Positions 44,083 to 53,678 of a stretch of DNA of 64,000 nt are shown here, in pieces. The notes beneath the pieces were generated by a model. It had not been told where the DNA came from, searched no databases, and saw nothing but the letters and a program-made list of their open reading frames with translations. Source of the DNA: Rhodospirillales bacterium. GTDB lineage: Bacteria > Pseudomonadota > Alphaproteobacteria > Rhodospirillales > JASLLZ01. The DNA is taken from positions 40,175 through 104,174 of the forward strand of contig JASLLZ010000001.1 in the NCBI GenBank assembly GCA_030746775.1. The letters run 5' to 3'. Position 1 is the first letter of the stretch. Each line of letters starts with the position of its first letter. Both the position numbers and the translations under genes were made by a program.

Positions 44083-44940
44083 ATGGTTCTCGACCTCCAT
44101 CTTGCCCTGCTGGTTCTCGCCGCCGCCGTCATTCATGCCACCTGGAACGCCTTGATCAAGGCCAGCGGCGATCACTTCGTGACATTGATGATCATCATCG
44201 GCACCGGCAGTTCGCTGGCCGCGATGGCCCTTCCCATGCTCTCGTTTCCGCCCCGCGCCGCCTGGCCCTATATGGTGGCGGCCTTCTTCCTGCATCAGGG
44301 TTACTATCTTTTCATGCTGCTGTCCTACCGCTTCGGCGATCTGAACCAAGTCTATCCGGTGGCCCGCGGCATCGCGCCGCTGGTGGTGGCGGGGCTGGCG
44401 GCGGCGATGGTCGGCGAGGTGCCGAACGGCGCCGGCATGGTGGGCATCGTGGCCGTCTCAGTGGGTATCGCGGGGCTTGCCTTTTCCGGCGGCCGGCCCA
44501 GCGGCCGGGCGGCGGCGCCCCTTGCCATGGCCGCCGCCACCGGCATTTGTCTCGGCACCTTCACGGTCGTCGACGGGATCGGCGTCCGGCTTAGCACAAC
44601 GCCGTGGGATTTCATTGCCTGGCTCTTGTTCTTCAACGGCCTGCCGATGATCATGGCGGCGATCTTCTTGCGCCGCGACCGGCTGAGGGCCTATCCGTCG
44701 GGGAGTTGGAAGAAGGCCTTTGGCGGCGGCGTTCTTTCGGCCCTCGGCTTCGCCATCGTTCTCTACGCCCTGAGCCGCGGCGCCATGGCCCACGTGACGG
44801 CCCTGCGCGAAACCTCGGTTCTTTTCGCCGCCCTCATCGGCTCGCTGACCCTGCACGAGCCCCTGGGAGTCAGGCGCACCGTCGCCGCCGCGGTCATCGC
44901 GTCGGGCTTGATTCTGCTCCAACTTTCGGGGCGTATCTGA
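44083..44940 (+). CDS. EamA/DMT-family transporter
   Basis: 285 residues with ten hydrophobic helices arranged as two EamA halves (first AAAVIHATWNALIKASG; second starting ATGICLGTFTVVDGIG). Members are metabolite or amino-acid exporters. ATG 44083 is preferred over a GTG 18 bases upstream. Separated from OsmC by 87 bases. Confidence 0.87.
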   Translation: MVLDLHLALLVLAAAVIHATWNALIKASGDHFVTLMIIIGTGSSLAAMALPMLSFPPRAAWPYMVAAFFLHQGYYLFMLLSYRFGDLNQVYPVARGIAPLVVAGLAAAMVGEVPNGAGMVGIVAVSVGIAGLAFSGGRPSGRAAAPLAMAAATGICLGTFTVVDGIGVRLSTTPWDFIAWLLFFNGLPMIMAAIFLRRDRLRAYPSGSWKKAFGGGVLSALGFAIVLYALSRGAMAHVTALRETSVLFAALIGSLTLHEPLGVRRTVAAAVIASGLILLQLSGRI

Positions 44941-45027
44941 GGCGGCGAATGGGTATGGACTGGCTTGACCGGACACGGCGCGCCTGCGTTGCCGGGGAGG
45001 GCCGCATTGAAAGGGAGATAATTGGCC

Positions 45028-45453
45028 ATGAAGGCACGAATCCAATGGCTCCAGGACCGGGCGTTTACCGGCATATCGGGAAGCGGCCACGCGGTGGTGA
45101 TGGGCCGCACCACGGGTCCCGAGGGCCGAAGCATCGGCCCCAGCCCCATGGAGATGGTGCTCATGGGGGTGGGGGGGTGCACCGCCTTCGACGTTATACA
45201 CATTCTGGAAAAGTCCCGCGAGCCGGTCGAGGGCTGCGTCGTCGAGCTTGACTCCGAGCGCGCCGAGACCGACCCGCAGGTTTTTACCCGCGTCCACATG
45301 CGCTTCGCGGTGACCGGGCGCGGCCTCGACGCGGCCAAGGTGGAGCGCGCCGTCAAACTGTCCGCCGAAACCTACTGTTCGGCCTCCGCCATGATCGAAA
45401 AAACAGCCGAGATCACCCACGAGATAGAAATCATCGACAGCACCGCGCCATAG
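45028..45453 (+). CDS. OsmC-family peroxiredoxin-like protein
   Basis: 141 residues with the OsmC fold, thiol-dependent peroxidases. SPMEMVLMGVGGCTAFDVIHIL holds the N-terminal Cys region and AETYCSASAMIEKTAEI the second Cys; both are present, so peroxidase activity is possible. A TTG six bases upstream might also start it; the ATG follows AAAGGGAGA. Confidence 0.9.
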   Translation: MKARIQWLQDRAFTGISGSGHAVVMGRTTGPEGRSIGPSPMEMVLMGVGGCTAFDVIHILEKSREPVEGCVVELDSERAETDPQVFTRVHMRFAVTGRGLDAAKVERAVKLSAETYCSASAMIEKTAEITHEIEIIDSTAP

Positions 45454-45537
45454 CCTCGACACCCCCAATGGGTGGTTCGATGTACGTAAAACGTCTCGCG
45501 CACGCGAATTCTTAATCACAAGCTTTGCGAGATTATC

Positions 45538-45566
45538 TGGACAAAGTTCCCGAAATACGGTATAGA
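45538..45566 (+). promoter_or_regulatory. Promoter of the lipoprotein gene
   Basis: TGGACA (45538-45543), 17-base spacer, TATAGA (45561-45566), 55 bases before the lipoprotein ATG. Good match to sigma-70 consensus. Confidence 0.55.
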
Positions 45567-45621
45567 CGCTGACTCTGTTTGCCGCAAAACCTCCGTAGCA
45601 CTTTTGAGGATTTGTGCCGGC

Positions 45622-46164
45622 ATGATCAGGTCTCAATCGTTCTTACTTGGGCTCATCGCCGTGGCGGTGGTCCTTTCGGGCTGCCAGAGCGATCGACAGC
45701 GTTACCAGATCGGCGACCACGAGAACGTCCAGGTGCCGGAGGGATTTTTTCCTGAAATGGCCATTGAGCGCAGTTGGGCCAGCGGCAAGGTCATATATAA
45801 TTTTCAGGCCAATCGGAAGAAAATGACCGAAGACACGGCCCTGACCTTGGAGGTCATGGCCTACTTCGAATGGCTGGCCAACGACCTGAGAAGCGGCCAT
45901 GAAGTTTCCCCCTATCAGGTTCGCAAGGTGCTCGATGCCCGGAACGAGCTGCGCCGAATGGTGCGGATCCCTCCCGAAACATCGACGACCGAAGCGATTG
46001 CCCAACTCTATTCGATGTCGAAATTCTTAAAATTGGCAAGCGCAAACAAGGGTGAGGAAGCCCCGGAAATCGCCCAGCGGCGCCAGTTGCTGATCCGAAC
46101 CAAGGGACAGGTCGACAAATTGATACGCCAAACCCTGGCGGCCAAGGACGGCGCCCAGCGGTAG
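45622..46164 (+). CDS. Putative lipoprotein
   Basis: 180 residues. A lipoprotein signal peptide ends in the lipobox VVLSGCQ, acylated Cys about residue 20. The mature part is polar and helical (NFQANRKKMTEDTALTLEVMAYFEWLAND shown in part). A recurrent family is not recognised. It has its own promoter. The region just downstream is the scar described at 46165-47084. Confidence 0.75.
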   Translation: MIRSQSFLLGLIAVAVVLSGCQSDRQRYQIGDHENVQVPEGFFPEMAIERSWASGKVIYNFQANRKKMTEDTALTLEVMAYFEWLANDLRSGHEVSPYQVRKVLDARNELRRMVRIPPETSTTEAIAQLYSMSKFLKLASANKGEEAPEIAQRRQLLIRTKGQVDKLIRQTLAAKDGAQR

Positions 46165-46259
46165 CGGTGGGAGGACGCGACATGAACGCAACGACAGTGA
46201 GAGTTTCCTTGGCTGTCGGGATGCTGTGAGGGGTCTTTTGCGGTGGCCTCGTAGCGCCG

Positions 46260-46743
46260 GCACAGGCCAGCTGACACTGGCGCTCTTGGCACGCGGCGTG
46301 TACATGCGCTGGAAGTGGCGATGGACGCGCTCAGCCATATCCTCGCGCGGCGACACGAGCTCGCAGGCACCGCCCGCCGCCTCGGCAAGCCCTCGTACGA
46401 AGGGCTCGGCGACTGCGCTGCCCACCCCGACCGTGAATATTCGATGGCCGGAACTTTTTGCACGAGCGATCAGCTCATCGGTGTTCCAGACTTCTCCGTC
46501 AGTGATGAGCAGGAGGTCGCGCGACAGGCCTGCCTCGCCCCGGATTCCGTATGCGGCATCAAGCGCGGCTCCGATCTCGGTGCCGCCCATGTCAGCGTCG
46601 AGCGCGCGAACGAAGCTCCTCGCCTCGGCCAAGGTTTTCTCCGAGACGGGCATCTCCCGGCCGAACACCGTACGATGGCTGTTGCCGTCCTCGCCTACCT
46701 TCAAGAGAGCCGTCTTATTCGGGCCGGGGCTGATGCCGAGCAA
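46260..46743 (-). pseudogene. Fragment of a von Willebrand factor A-domain protein
   Basis: On the minus strand a reading frame encodes a VWA-domain piece: ADMGGTEIGAALDAAYG, DLLLITDGEVWNTDEL, HRIFTVGVGSAVAEPFVRG and CELVSPREDMAERVHRHF. Full relatives (VIT-VWA proteins) are over 600 residues. Here the N-terminal two thirds are absent and homology ends after about 160 residues near 46263; the frame then continues into unrelated sequence to 46027. It is therefore a remnant, not a gene. Confidence 0.7.
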
Positions 46744-46954
46744 GCTCGCGAGCGGCTGGCGGTGGCGCAGAACATCGGTCGCGCTCGCCGTGCTGTTGAT
46801 CGTGCTCGGGTCGATGCTGACCGGCTGCGCCAGAAATACCGTCGTAAGTGAATACTGTTTGATCGCCGAGCCGGTCTACTTCTCCGAGGCGGACAGCGCG
46901 GAGACGATCCGACAGATTATTAGGGAGAACTCTAAGTACGACGAGTTGTGCTAG
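46733..46954 (+). CDS. Phage-like small lipoprotein (possible Rz1-type spanin relic)
   Basis: 73 residues from ATG 46733. Lipobox in VLGSMLTGCARN, then YCLIAEPVYFSEADSAETIRQIIRENSKY (in part), a pattern common among small lipoproteins next to phage lysis genes. No endolysin, holin or other phage gene is intact nearby, so it is probably a relic. The ATG has little Shine-Dalgarno and its first bases overlap the end of the VWA remnant on the other strand, which suggests a junction there. Confidence 0.5.
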   Translation: MPSKLASGWRWRRTSVALAVLLIVLGSMLTGCARNTVVSEYCLIAEPVYFSEADSAETIRQIIRENSKYDELC

Positions 46955-47084
46955 TCACAGTTGCGCGGCTGCGAAGAAATGCTTCCCCGTGTTTTCGGGT
47001 GCAAAGTACCGCATTTGTCCGCACTGAGGCGCACAAAAGGAGAACGCCCGTTGAGGCTGGTTTTGTTTGATTACAGTGGGTTAG

Positions 47085-47159
47085 TGGTGCCGCCGGCAAG
47101 AATCGAACTTGCGACCCCGCCCTTACCAAGGGCGTGCTCTACCCCTGAGCTACGGCGGC
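47085..47159 (-). tRNA. tRNA-Thr (anticodon GGT)
   Basis: Complete cloverleaf: seven-base acceptor stem GCCGCCG/CGGCGGC, D stem GCTC/GAGC, anticodon stem CGCCC/GGGCG with loop TTGGTAA (anticodon GGT, reading ACC and ACT), T stem GCAAG/CTTGC with loop TTCGATT, and an encoded CCA end at 47085-47087. The 3' end faces the phage-like relic at 46733-46954, the usual side for tRNA-targeted integration. Confidence 0.97.
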
Positions 47160-47248
47160 CCCGAGTGGGCGCGCACCATGCCACAGGGCCCTGACCGGGG
47201 CAAGCGCCCTTTCATGGACTTTCCAAGCCATGCCGGTACGATGGGTCC

Positions 47249-47419
47249 ATGACAGATCACGGACCTCCCAGAAAACCCAATTCAGCACGACCGAAGAAGA
47301 CGGAAGAAAAACGACGGCGATTGGCATCCGCGCTCCGCGAAAATTTGAAAAAGCGCAAGCGGCAAGAAAGCACTCGTGCCAAGGCGACGAAGGCTCCGAA
47401 CGGGAACGTCCACAAGTAA
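47249..47419 (+). CDS. Small basic protein, 56 residues
   Basis: ATG 47249 to TAA 47417-47419. Extremely rich in Lys and Arg (RPKKTEEKRRRLASALREN, LKKRKRQESTRAK). Short basic proteins of similar pattern (Leu-Ala-x-Ala-Leu-Arg-x-Asn-Leu-x-x-Arg-Lys) are known in many alphaproteobacteria but have no assigned function; ribosome or nucleic-acid association is a guess. It is divergent from tRNA-Thr and converges with rpsD. Confidence 0.6.
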   Translation: MTDHGPPRKPNSARPKKTEEKRRRLASALRENLKKRKRQESTRAKATKAPNGNVHK

Positions 47420-47495
47420 TCCTTGTGGCAATTCGAGCCGGCGAAGAGGGGCGAGCGGCTAGCGGCTAGTTTCCGGAACTCGACGGCCGTCGCGG

Positions 47496-48110
47496 TCAGC
47501 GCGAGTAATATTCGATGACCAGATTGGGTTCCATCTGGACCGGATAGGGAACGTCGGCCAGCTTGGGTTGGCGTATAAAGGTGCCGCGCATTTTCTTGGG
47601 GTCGACGTCCATGTATTCGGGCACGTCGCGTTCCGGCGATTCGATGGCGTCCAGCACCAGGGGCAGTTCGCGTGACTTTTCCTTGATTTCGACGACGTCG
47701 CCGTCGCGTACCTGATAGGAAGGAATGTTGACGCGGCGACCGTTGACCTTGATGTGCCCGTGGTTGACGAACTGGCGCGCCGCGAACACGGTGGGCACAT
47801 ACTTCATGCGGTAGACGACGGCATCGAGCCGGCGTTCGAGAACACCGATAAGGTTCTCGGACATGTCGCCGCGGCGCCGCACCGCTTCTTCGTAATAGCG
47901 CTGAAAGCGGCGCTCGCTGATGTTGCCGTAGTAGCCCTTTAGTTTTTGCTTGGCCGCCAGTTGCAGGCCATAGTCGGAAGGCTTGCGGCGCCGCTGGCCA
48001 TGCTCGCCGGGGCGGTAGTCGCGGACATTGACGGGACTCTTCGGGCGGCCCCAGAGGTTGACTCCGAGGCGGCGGTTGATCTTGTACTTGGACTTCAGGC
48101 GTTTGGTCAT
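47496..48110 (-). CDS. rpsD: 30S ribosomal protein S4
   Basis: Primary rRNA-binding protein of the 30S body. 204 residues starting [18 protein letters not shown], with the S4 RNA-binding domain ([34 protein letters not shown]) and the C-terminal VIEYYSR. It is a single-gene transcript as usual outside the alpha operon in alphaproteobacteria. It has a near-consensus promoter and a leader of roughly 90 bases with G/C-rich complements, a possible site of translational control. Confidence 0.98.
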   Translation of the reverse strand: MTKRLKSKYKINRRLGVNLWGRPKSPVNVRDYRPGEHGQRRRKPSDYGLQLAAKQKLKGYYGNISERRFQRYYEEAVRRRGDMSENLIGVLERRLDAVVYRMKYVPTVFAARQFVNHGHIKVNGRRVNIPSYQVRDGDVVEIKEKSRELPLVLDAIESPERDVPEYMDVDPKKMRGTFIRQPKLADVPYPVQMEPNLVIEYYSR

Positions 48111-48208
48111 TACAGGCTCACAGGTTATTCCGGTTGTTCTTGTCCCAATGGGTCTCCCTTTCAGGGGACGGGGCCCAGGGCCCGCGTTCTTGGGAATCGA
48201 GGCGGCGG

Positions 48209-48236
48209 AGTATAGCGACGCCCGGCCTCTTGTCAA
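48209..48236 (-). promoter_or_regulatory. rpsD promoter
   Basis: Minus-strand TTGACA (48231-48236), a 16-base spacer, TATACT (48209-48214). A perfect -35 and five of six at -10, the strongest promoter seen in the window. Transcription would start about 90 bases before the rpsD ATG. Confidence 0.7.
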
Positions 48237-48275
48237 ACCCCGCAATCGGGCGCGGCGCCGGCCCGGCGGCATGGT

Positions 48276-48839
48276 TCAGGTGCTTTCCAGTTCCGAATCC
48301 CAATACAGGAAATCGCGCCAGCTCTCATGCAGATAATTAGGCGGAAAGGCACGGCCTCTTTCCTGCAACTCAAAGTTGGTCGGCCGGGTCGGCTTGCGCA
48401 GGGGGTAGACGCCGGCCCGTTCCGGATTCCGGTGGCCCTTGCGCAAATTGCACGGCGCGCAGGCGGCGACGACGTTGGTCCACGATGTCCTGCCACCCCG
48501 CGCGCGCGGCACCACGTGGTCAAAGGTCAACTCTTCGGCTTGCTTGGCGTTGCCGCAGTATTGACACGAAAAGCGGTCGCGCAGGAAGACGTTGAACCGG
48601 GTAAAGGCGGGGCGCCGGTTCATGGGCACGTATTCCTTGAGCGAGATAACGCTGGGCAGCGACATTTCCCGGCTTGGCGAGTGGACTTTGCGCTCGTACT
48701 CGGAAACCACGTTGACGCGCGCCAGAAACACGGCCTTCACCGAATCTTGCCACGACCAAAGCGACAGGGGGAAGTAACTCAGCGGCCGAAAATCGGCGTT
48801 GAGGACCAAGGCCGGAAGTTTCTCGAGTGCCACGGACAC
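48276..48839 (-). CDS. HNH endonuclease domain protein
   Basis: 187 residues if GTG 48839 is used (GGGGAGA lies seven bases upstream; other GTG/ATG starts are possible). The core has Cys pairs in FSCQYCGN and AACAPCNLRK that bind zinc and the HNH-type DHVVPRARGGRTSWTN. The N-terminal half PALVLNADFRPLSYFPLSL is shared by a broad proteobacterial family. No toxin or immunity gene is beside it, so a housekeeping role is likely. Its stop is 39 bases upstream of the rpsD promoter. Confidence 0.87.
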   Translation of the reverse strand: MSVALEKLPALVLNADFRPLSYFPLSLWSWQDSVKAVFLARVNVVSEYERKVHSPSREMSLPSVISLKEYVPMNRRPAFTRFNVFLRDRFSCQYCGNAKQAEELTFDHVVPRARGGRTSWTNVVAACAPCNLRKGHRNPERAGVYPLRKPTRPTNFELQERGRAFPPNYLHESWRDFLYWDSELEST

Positions 48840-48918
48840 AGACGTTCTCCCCACAGTCGGCGCGGAGATTACACCATGTTGTATCTGCTTGCCAAATCCC
48901 GTGTCTGGTTGACGTCTT

Positions 48919-49590
48919 TTAGGGTGTAGTGGCCGCCAAGACACGAACCAGGAAGTCGCAGCCCAGGCGGAGGCCTTCTTCGTCGATGCCGTGGCCCAGA
49001 CCCGGACACAGGTGGGAAGCCACCGGTACGCCTAAATCCTCGAGGGCCGATACCGCCGCTGGCAGGGCAGGGGCCGGAATCAATTCGTCGTCGGCGCCGT
49101 GAATCAGGTGCACCGGCGGGCGCGAGGCGATCTCGTCGGCCAACCGGGCTTCGCCCACCAACAAACCCGAATAGCCCAGAATGCCGGCGATCGATGGGTG
49201 CCGCCTGAGGCCAACTTGGAGGGCCATCATGGTGCCCTGGGAAAAGCCAACCAGGGCTAGGCGGTTGGCGTCCAAGCCATAGTGCGTCAACTGGGCGTCG
49301 ATGAAGGCTTCCACAATGGGTGCCGCGGCCAGGGCGCCGGCGAGGCGCGCCTCGGGGCCGAAGTCGCGGATGGAGAACCATTGACGTCCGAAGGGCGCCA
49401 TGTCGTAGGCAAAGGGCGCGTTGGGCGAGACGAAGTGCGCGTCGGGCAGCGCTTGGGCAAAGTGGGGCGCCAATCCGATCAGGTCGTTGCCGTCGGCGCC
49501 GACGCCGTGCAGCAAGATGATCAGGTGCCGGGGTGGGCCGCCCGAGGAGGGGGCGAACGACGGTCCATCGAGGGTCGGAAGGTCGGCCAT
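48919..49590 (-). CDS. Carboxylesterase/phospholipase-type alpha/beta hydrolase
   Basis: 223-residue serine hydrolase. Oxyanion hole region LIILLHGVGADGNDL, nucleophile GFSQGTM, catalytic Asp in HGADDELIP and His in GLGHGIDEEG: the triad is complete. Matches the YpfH/EstB carboxylesterase group. Start ATG 49590 is divergent from gluQ. Confidence 0.92.
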   Translation of the reverse strand: MADLPTLDGPSFAPSSGGPPRHLIILLHGVGADGNDLIGLAPHFAQALPDAHFVSPNAPFAYDMAPFGRQWFSIRDFGPEARLAGALAAAPIVEAFIDAQLTHYGLDANRLALVGFSQGTMMALQVGLRRHPSIAGILGYSGLLVGEARLADEIASRPPVHLIHGADDELIPAPALPAAVSALEDLGVPVASHLCPGLGHGIDEEGLRLGCDFLVRVLAATTP

Positions 49591-49662
49591 GAGGATGCTT
49601 GAGTGGTTGGCGGGAAGGGGGAACGGAAAGTCCTAGCCCATCGACCATGCTATTGTCACGCC

Positions 49663-50526
49663 ATGGGCTCGACTGAAGATCACGCTGACGGCGCCGCGAC
49701 CCGTTTCGCGCCGTCGCCCACGGGGTATCTACACCTCGGCCACGCTTACGCGGCACTTTTCGCCGCGGCGGCGGCGCGCACCGGGGGCGGCCGCTTCATC
49801 GTGCGCATGGAGGATATCGACGTCGGGCGCTGCCGGCCGTGCTTCGATGCCGCGATCCTCGATGACCTGGCCTGGCTGGGCCTGAGTTGGGAAGAGCCGG
49901 TGCGCCGCCAGTCCGAGCACTTAGACGACTATGCCGCCGCGCTCGATGAGTTGCGCCATCTTGGCCTTCTCTATCCCTGTTTTTGTACGCGCAAGAAAAT
50001 TCAGGCAGAGATTGCCGCCGCCGGCCAGGCGCCCCACGGCCCTGACGGCCCGCTCTACCCCGGTACTTGCCGTGCACTTCCCCCTGGCGAGCGCGAACGG
50101 CGTATCGACCAGGGAAGCCCCTTCGCGTTGCGTCTTGACATGGAAAAGGCGACGGTCCTGACCGGCGCCCTCGCCTGGTATTCGCCGGCTGGCGATTCCA
50201 TCGAAGCGTCGCCACAGGTCTTCGGCGATGTCGTTCTGGCGCGCAAGGACATACCCACCAGCTACCACTTGGCGGTCACCGTCGACGATCATTTGCAGGG
50301 GATCACCTTGGTGACGCGGGGCGAGGATCTCTACCAAGCAACCCACCTGCACCGACTTTTGCAGTCTCTCCTGGGACTGAAGACGCCGATTTACGAACAC
50401 CATCGCCTTTTGGTCGGCGAAACCGGCCGGCGCCTGGCCAAACGGGATCAGGGCCTGACCTTGCGGGCGCTGCGTCAGTCCGGGCGAACGCCGGCCGAGG
50501 TACGCCGCATGGCCGGCTACGACTGA
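49663..50526 (+). CDS. gluQ: Glutamyl-Q tRNA(Asp) synthetase
   Basis: 287-residue truncated homologue of glutamyl-tRNA synthetase that adds glutamate to queuosine in tRNA-Asp. Class I signature PSPTGYLHLGHA, zinc-binding Cys in YPCFCTRKK and GTCR, and the KMSKS-like RRLAKRDQ. Lacks the anticodon-binding domain, as expected. It fits with the queuosine cluster at 59-63.6 kb. ATG 49663 begins the protein. Confidence 0.94.
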   Translation: MGSTEDHADGAATRFAPSPTGYLHLGHAYAALFAAAAARTGGGRFIVRMEDIDVGRCRPCFDAAILDDLAWLGLSWEEPVRRQSEHLDDYAAALDELRHLGLLYPCFCTRKKIQAEIAAAGQAPHGPDGPLYPGTCRALPPGERERRIDQGSPFALRLDMEKATVLTGALAWYSPAGDSIEASPQVFGDVVLARKDIPTSYHLAVTVDDHLQGITLVTRGEDLYQATHLHRLLQSLLGLKTPIYEHHRLLVGETGRRLAKRDQGLTLRALRQSGRTPAEVRRMAGYD

Positions 50527-50552
50527 TACCAAGGAGCGGTGGCGGCAACGCC

Positions 50553-51602
50553 TCACGGTGTAAAGAGAACCGTCAACAAGGTACCGTCGGCGAGGCCGTA
50601 GACCACGTCAGTGGCACCATTGCCGTCCACGTCGGAGGCGACGAGCGCCGTAACGATTGCCGAGCCATGGGGAAGGCGCGCCAGTTCCCTGAATTGACCG
50701 CCGGCAAATGTGACGATCCTCAGCGCGCGTCGTGTCTCGTCAGGAATAAGCAGGTCGGGCACACCGTCACTATTGATGTCGATCACCGTCCCCATGCCAA
50801 GCTCGCGCGATCCCAGGGCGTGGTTCGAGAACCCATAATGGCTGTGCACCTCGCGCAGGTTCTCGCCGACCATACGGTAAAGCTTGAGTGTCCCACCGAT
50901 GTGCGGCGTCACGACCACCGCTGCCTCGTTTTCCCCATCGCCATCGAAGTCGGCGACATCGACGGGATTGAGCCAGCGATAGGGCCGCCCAATGGCTGGC
51001 GCCTCGGCGATCAGGCGCAGGCCATCGGCCGTAGACCCGACGACCGCCAGGGCGGCACCGCGGTCCAGATAGGAGCGGACGATTAGGATTTCGTCTTGGC
51101 CGTCGCCGTTGAAGTCCGCGATGCGGGCCAATCGGTCTTCGAAGACCGAGCCTTCGCCGAGGATTAGATCGTGGCGCGTGCCGTCGGCTAGCTGGACACT
51201 GAGGCCGCTCGCTTCAATGGCGTCGCCTAGCACGCCGTGAGCGTAGCGGGTGGTGGGGCGAATTAGCCAGGCAGCCGTGATGTTGCGGTTGCCTCGCGAC
51301 ACCACTCCGTCGGGCAGCATGTCCGGGCGTTTGTCGGCCGGATCCCGGGGAGCGGTTGACGGCATCAGGGATAGGGTGGAGCCCTTACCGACGACGACGC
51401 GATATTTCGCGCCCTCGGTGTCGTCTATTTCCACGCCACCTTGGATGGCACGCACTTCAACAATTCCCGCCGCTACCCTTGTGGTGAGGATGCTAATTTC
51501 GGCGGCTGCCACAAACGGCGTGACGAGGCAGAGCATAAGGATAACGACGCCAGAGGGCGCAACCGCCAGCGACAATATGTTGCGGACTGGATCGCGGGGC
51601 AT
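50553..51602 (-). CDS. Exported FG-GAP/VCBS repeat protein
   Basis: 349 residues. Signal-like segment (VVILMLCLVTPFVAAAE). The mature part carries at least four calcium-binding-like FG-GAP repeats: DFNGDGQDE, DFDGDGENE, DINSDGVPD and DVDGNGATD, forming part of a beta-propeller. A periplasmic or surface ligand-binding role is inferred. Start ATG 51602 preferred; a TTG at 51623 overlaps phaB. It follows phaB by 17 bases on the same strand and may be read from the same transcript. Confidence 0.8.
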   Translation of the reverse strand: MPRDPVRNILSLAVAPSGVVILMLCLVTPFVAAAEISILTTRVAAGIVEVRAIQGGVEIDDTEGAKYRVVVGKGSTLSLMPSTAPRDPADKRPDMLPDGVVSRGNRNITAAWLIRPTTRYAHGVLGDAIEASGLSVQLADGTRHDLILGEGSVFEDRLARIADFNGDGQDEILIVRSYLDRGAALAVVGSTADGLRLIAEAPAIGRPYRWLNPVDVADFDGDGENEAAVVVTPHIGGTLKLYRMVGENLREVHSHYGFSNHALGSRELGMGTVIDINSDGVPDLLIPDETRRALRIVTFAGGQFRELARLPHGSAIVTALVASDVDGNGATDVVYGLADGTLLTVLFTP

Positions 51603-51619
51603 TGACGAGAAGCTCGTCC

Positions 51620-52342
51620 TCAATACATATGCTGGCCGCCGTTGACCGAGAGCGTCGAGCCGGTGATGAAGTCGGACTCGTCGGCTACCAGGAATAGGAC
51701 CGCGCGGGCGATGTCTTCGGCGCGCCCGAGCCGGCCCACCGGGATGCGCGCAATGATTTTTTCAAGCACGTCCTCGGGCACGGCGCGCACCATCTCGGTA
51801 TCGACGTATCCCGGCGCGATGGCGTTGACCGTGATGTTCTTGCCCGCCCCCTCCTGGGCCAGGGCCTTGGTGAAGCCGTGGATGCCGGACTTGGCGGCGG
51901 CGTAGTTGACCTGTCCGTATTGGCCTGCCTGGCCGTTGATTGAGCCGATGTTGACGATGCGGCCAAAGGCGCGCTGGCGCATGGATTCGATCACGCAGCG
52001 GCACATGTTGAAGCACGACGTGAGGTTGGTGTGGATGACCTGATCCCAGGACTCGAAGGCCATCTTGTGAAGCGTGGCATCGCGTGTAATGCCGGCGTTG
52101 TTGACCAAGATTCCGACCGGGCCCAGTTCCTCGACCACCCTGGCGATACCGGCCTGGCACTCGCCGAAGTCGGACGCGTCCCAACGGTGAATGGAGATGC
52201 CGGTCTCGCCGTGGAATATTTCGGCCTTTTCGACGCTCGAGATGTAGTTGGCCGCCACGGTATAGCCCGCTTCGTTTAGCGCCTCGGAGATGGCACGGCC
52301 GATGCCGCGCGTGCCCCCTGTCACAACCGCTACTCGTTCCAT
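51620..52342 (-). CDS. phaB: Acetoacetyl-CoA reductase
   Basis: 240-residue NADPH-dependent SDR that makes (R)-3-hydroxybutyryl-CoA for polyhydroxybutyrate. Motifs: VTGGTRGIGRAIS, LVNNAGITRD, INGQAGQYGQVNYAAAKSG (Ser/Tyr/Lys). The terminal GSTLSVNGGQHMY is typical of PhaB. Follows phaA by 16 bases. Confidence 0.95.
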   Translation of the reverse strand: MERVAVVTGGTRGIGRAISEALNEAGYTVAANYISSVEKAEIFHGETGISIHRWDASDFGECQAGIARVVEELGPVGILVNNAGITRDATLHKMAFESWDQVIHTNLTSCFNMCRCVIESMRQRAFGRIVNIGSINGQAGQYGQVNYAAAKSGIHGFTKALAQEGAGKNITVNAIAPGYVDTEMVRAVPEDVLEKIIARIPVGRLGRAEDIARAVLFLVADESDFITGSTLSVNGGQHMY

Positions 52343-52358
52343 GATTGGTCTCCTAAAT

Positions 52359-53546
<1,188 letters not shown>

Positions 53547-53678
53547 GGGGGCCCTTCCTCCTCTGGTGGCGGCCGGAGCAACCGGGCGCTGTTGTGTAGC
53601 TTTTGTAGAAAATCCGACCCCTGTTATAGAACGGCCGGGACGGGGATCAATAGGCATCGCAGCGTATCGCGAAGAGTC

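Noticed and set aside
45454-46300. Duplicate of the tRNA-Thr 3' end as a second attachment site.
   Set aside because: No matching repeat of the T-arm/acceptor sequence was found by eye in this interval.
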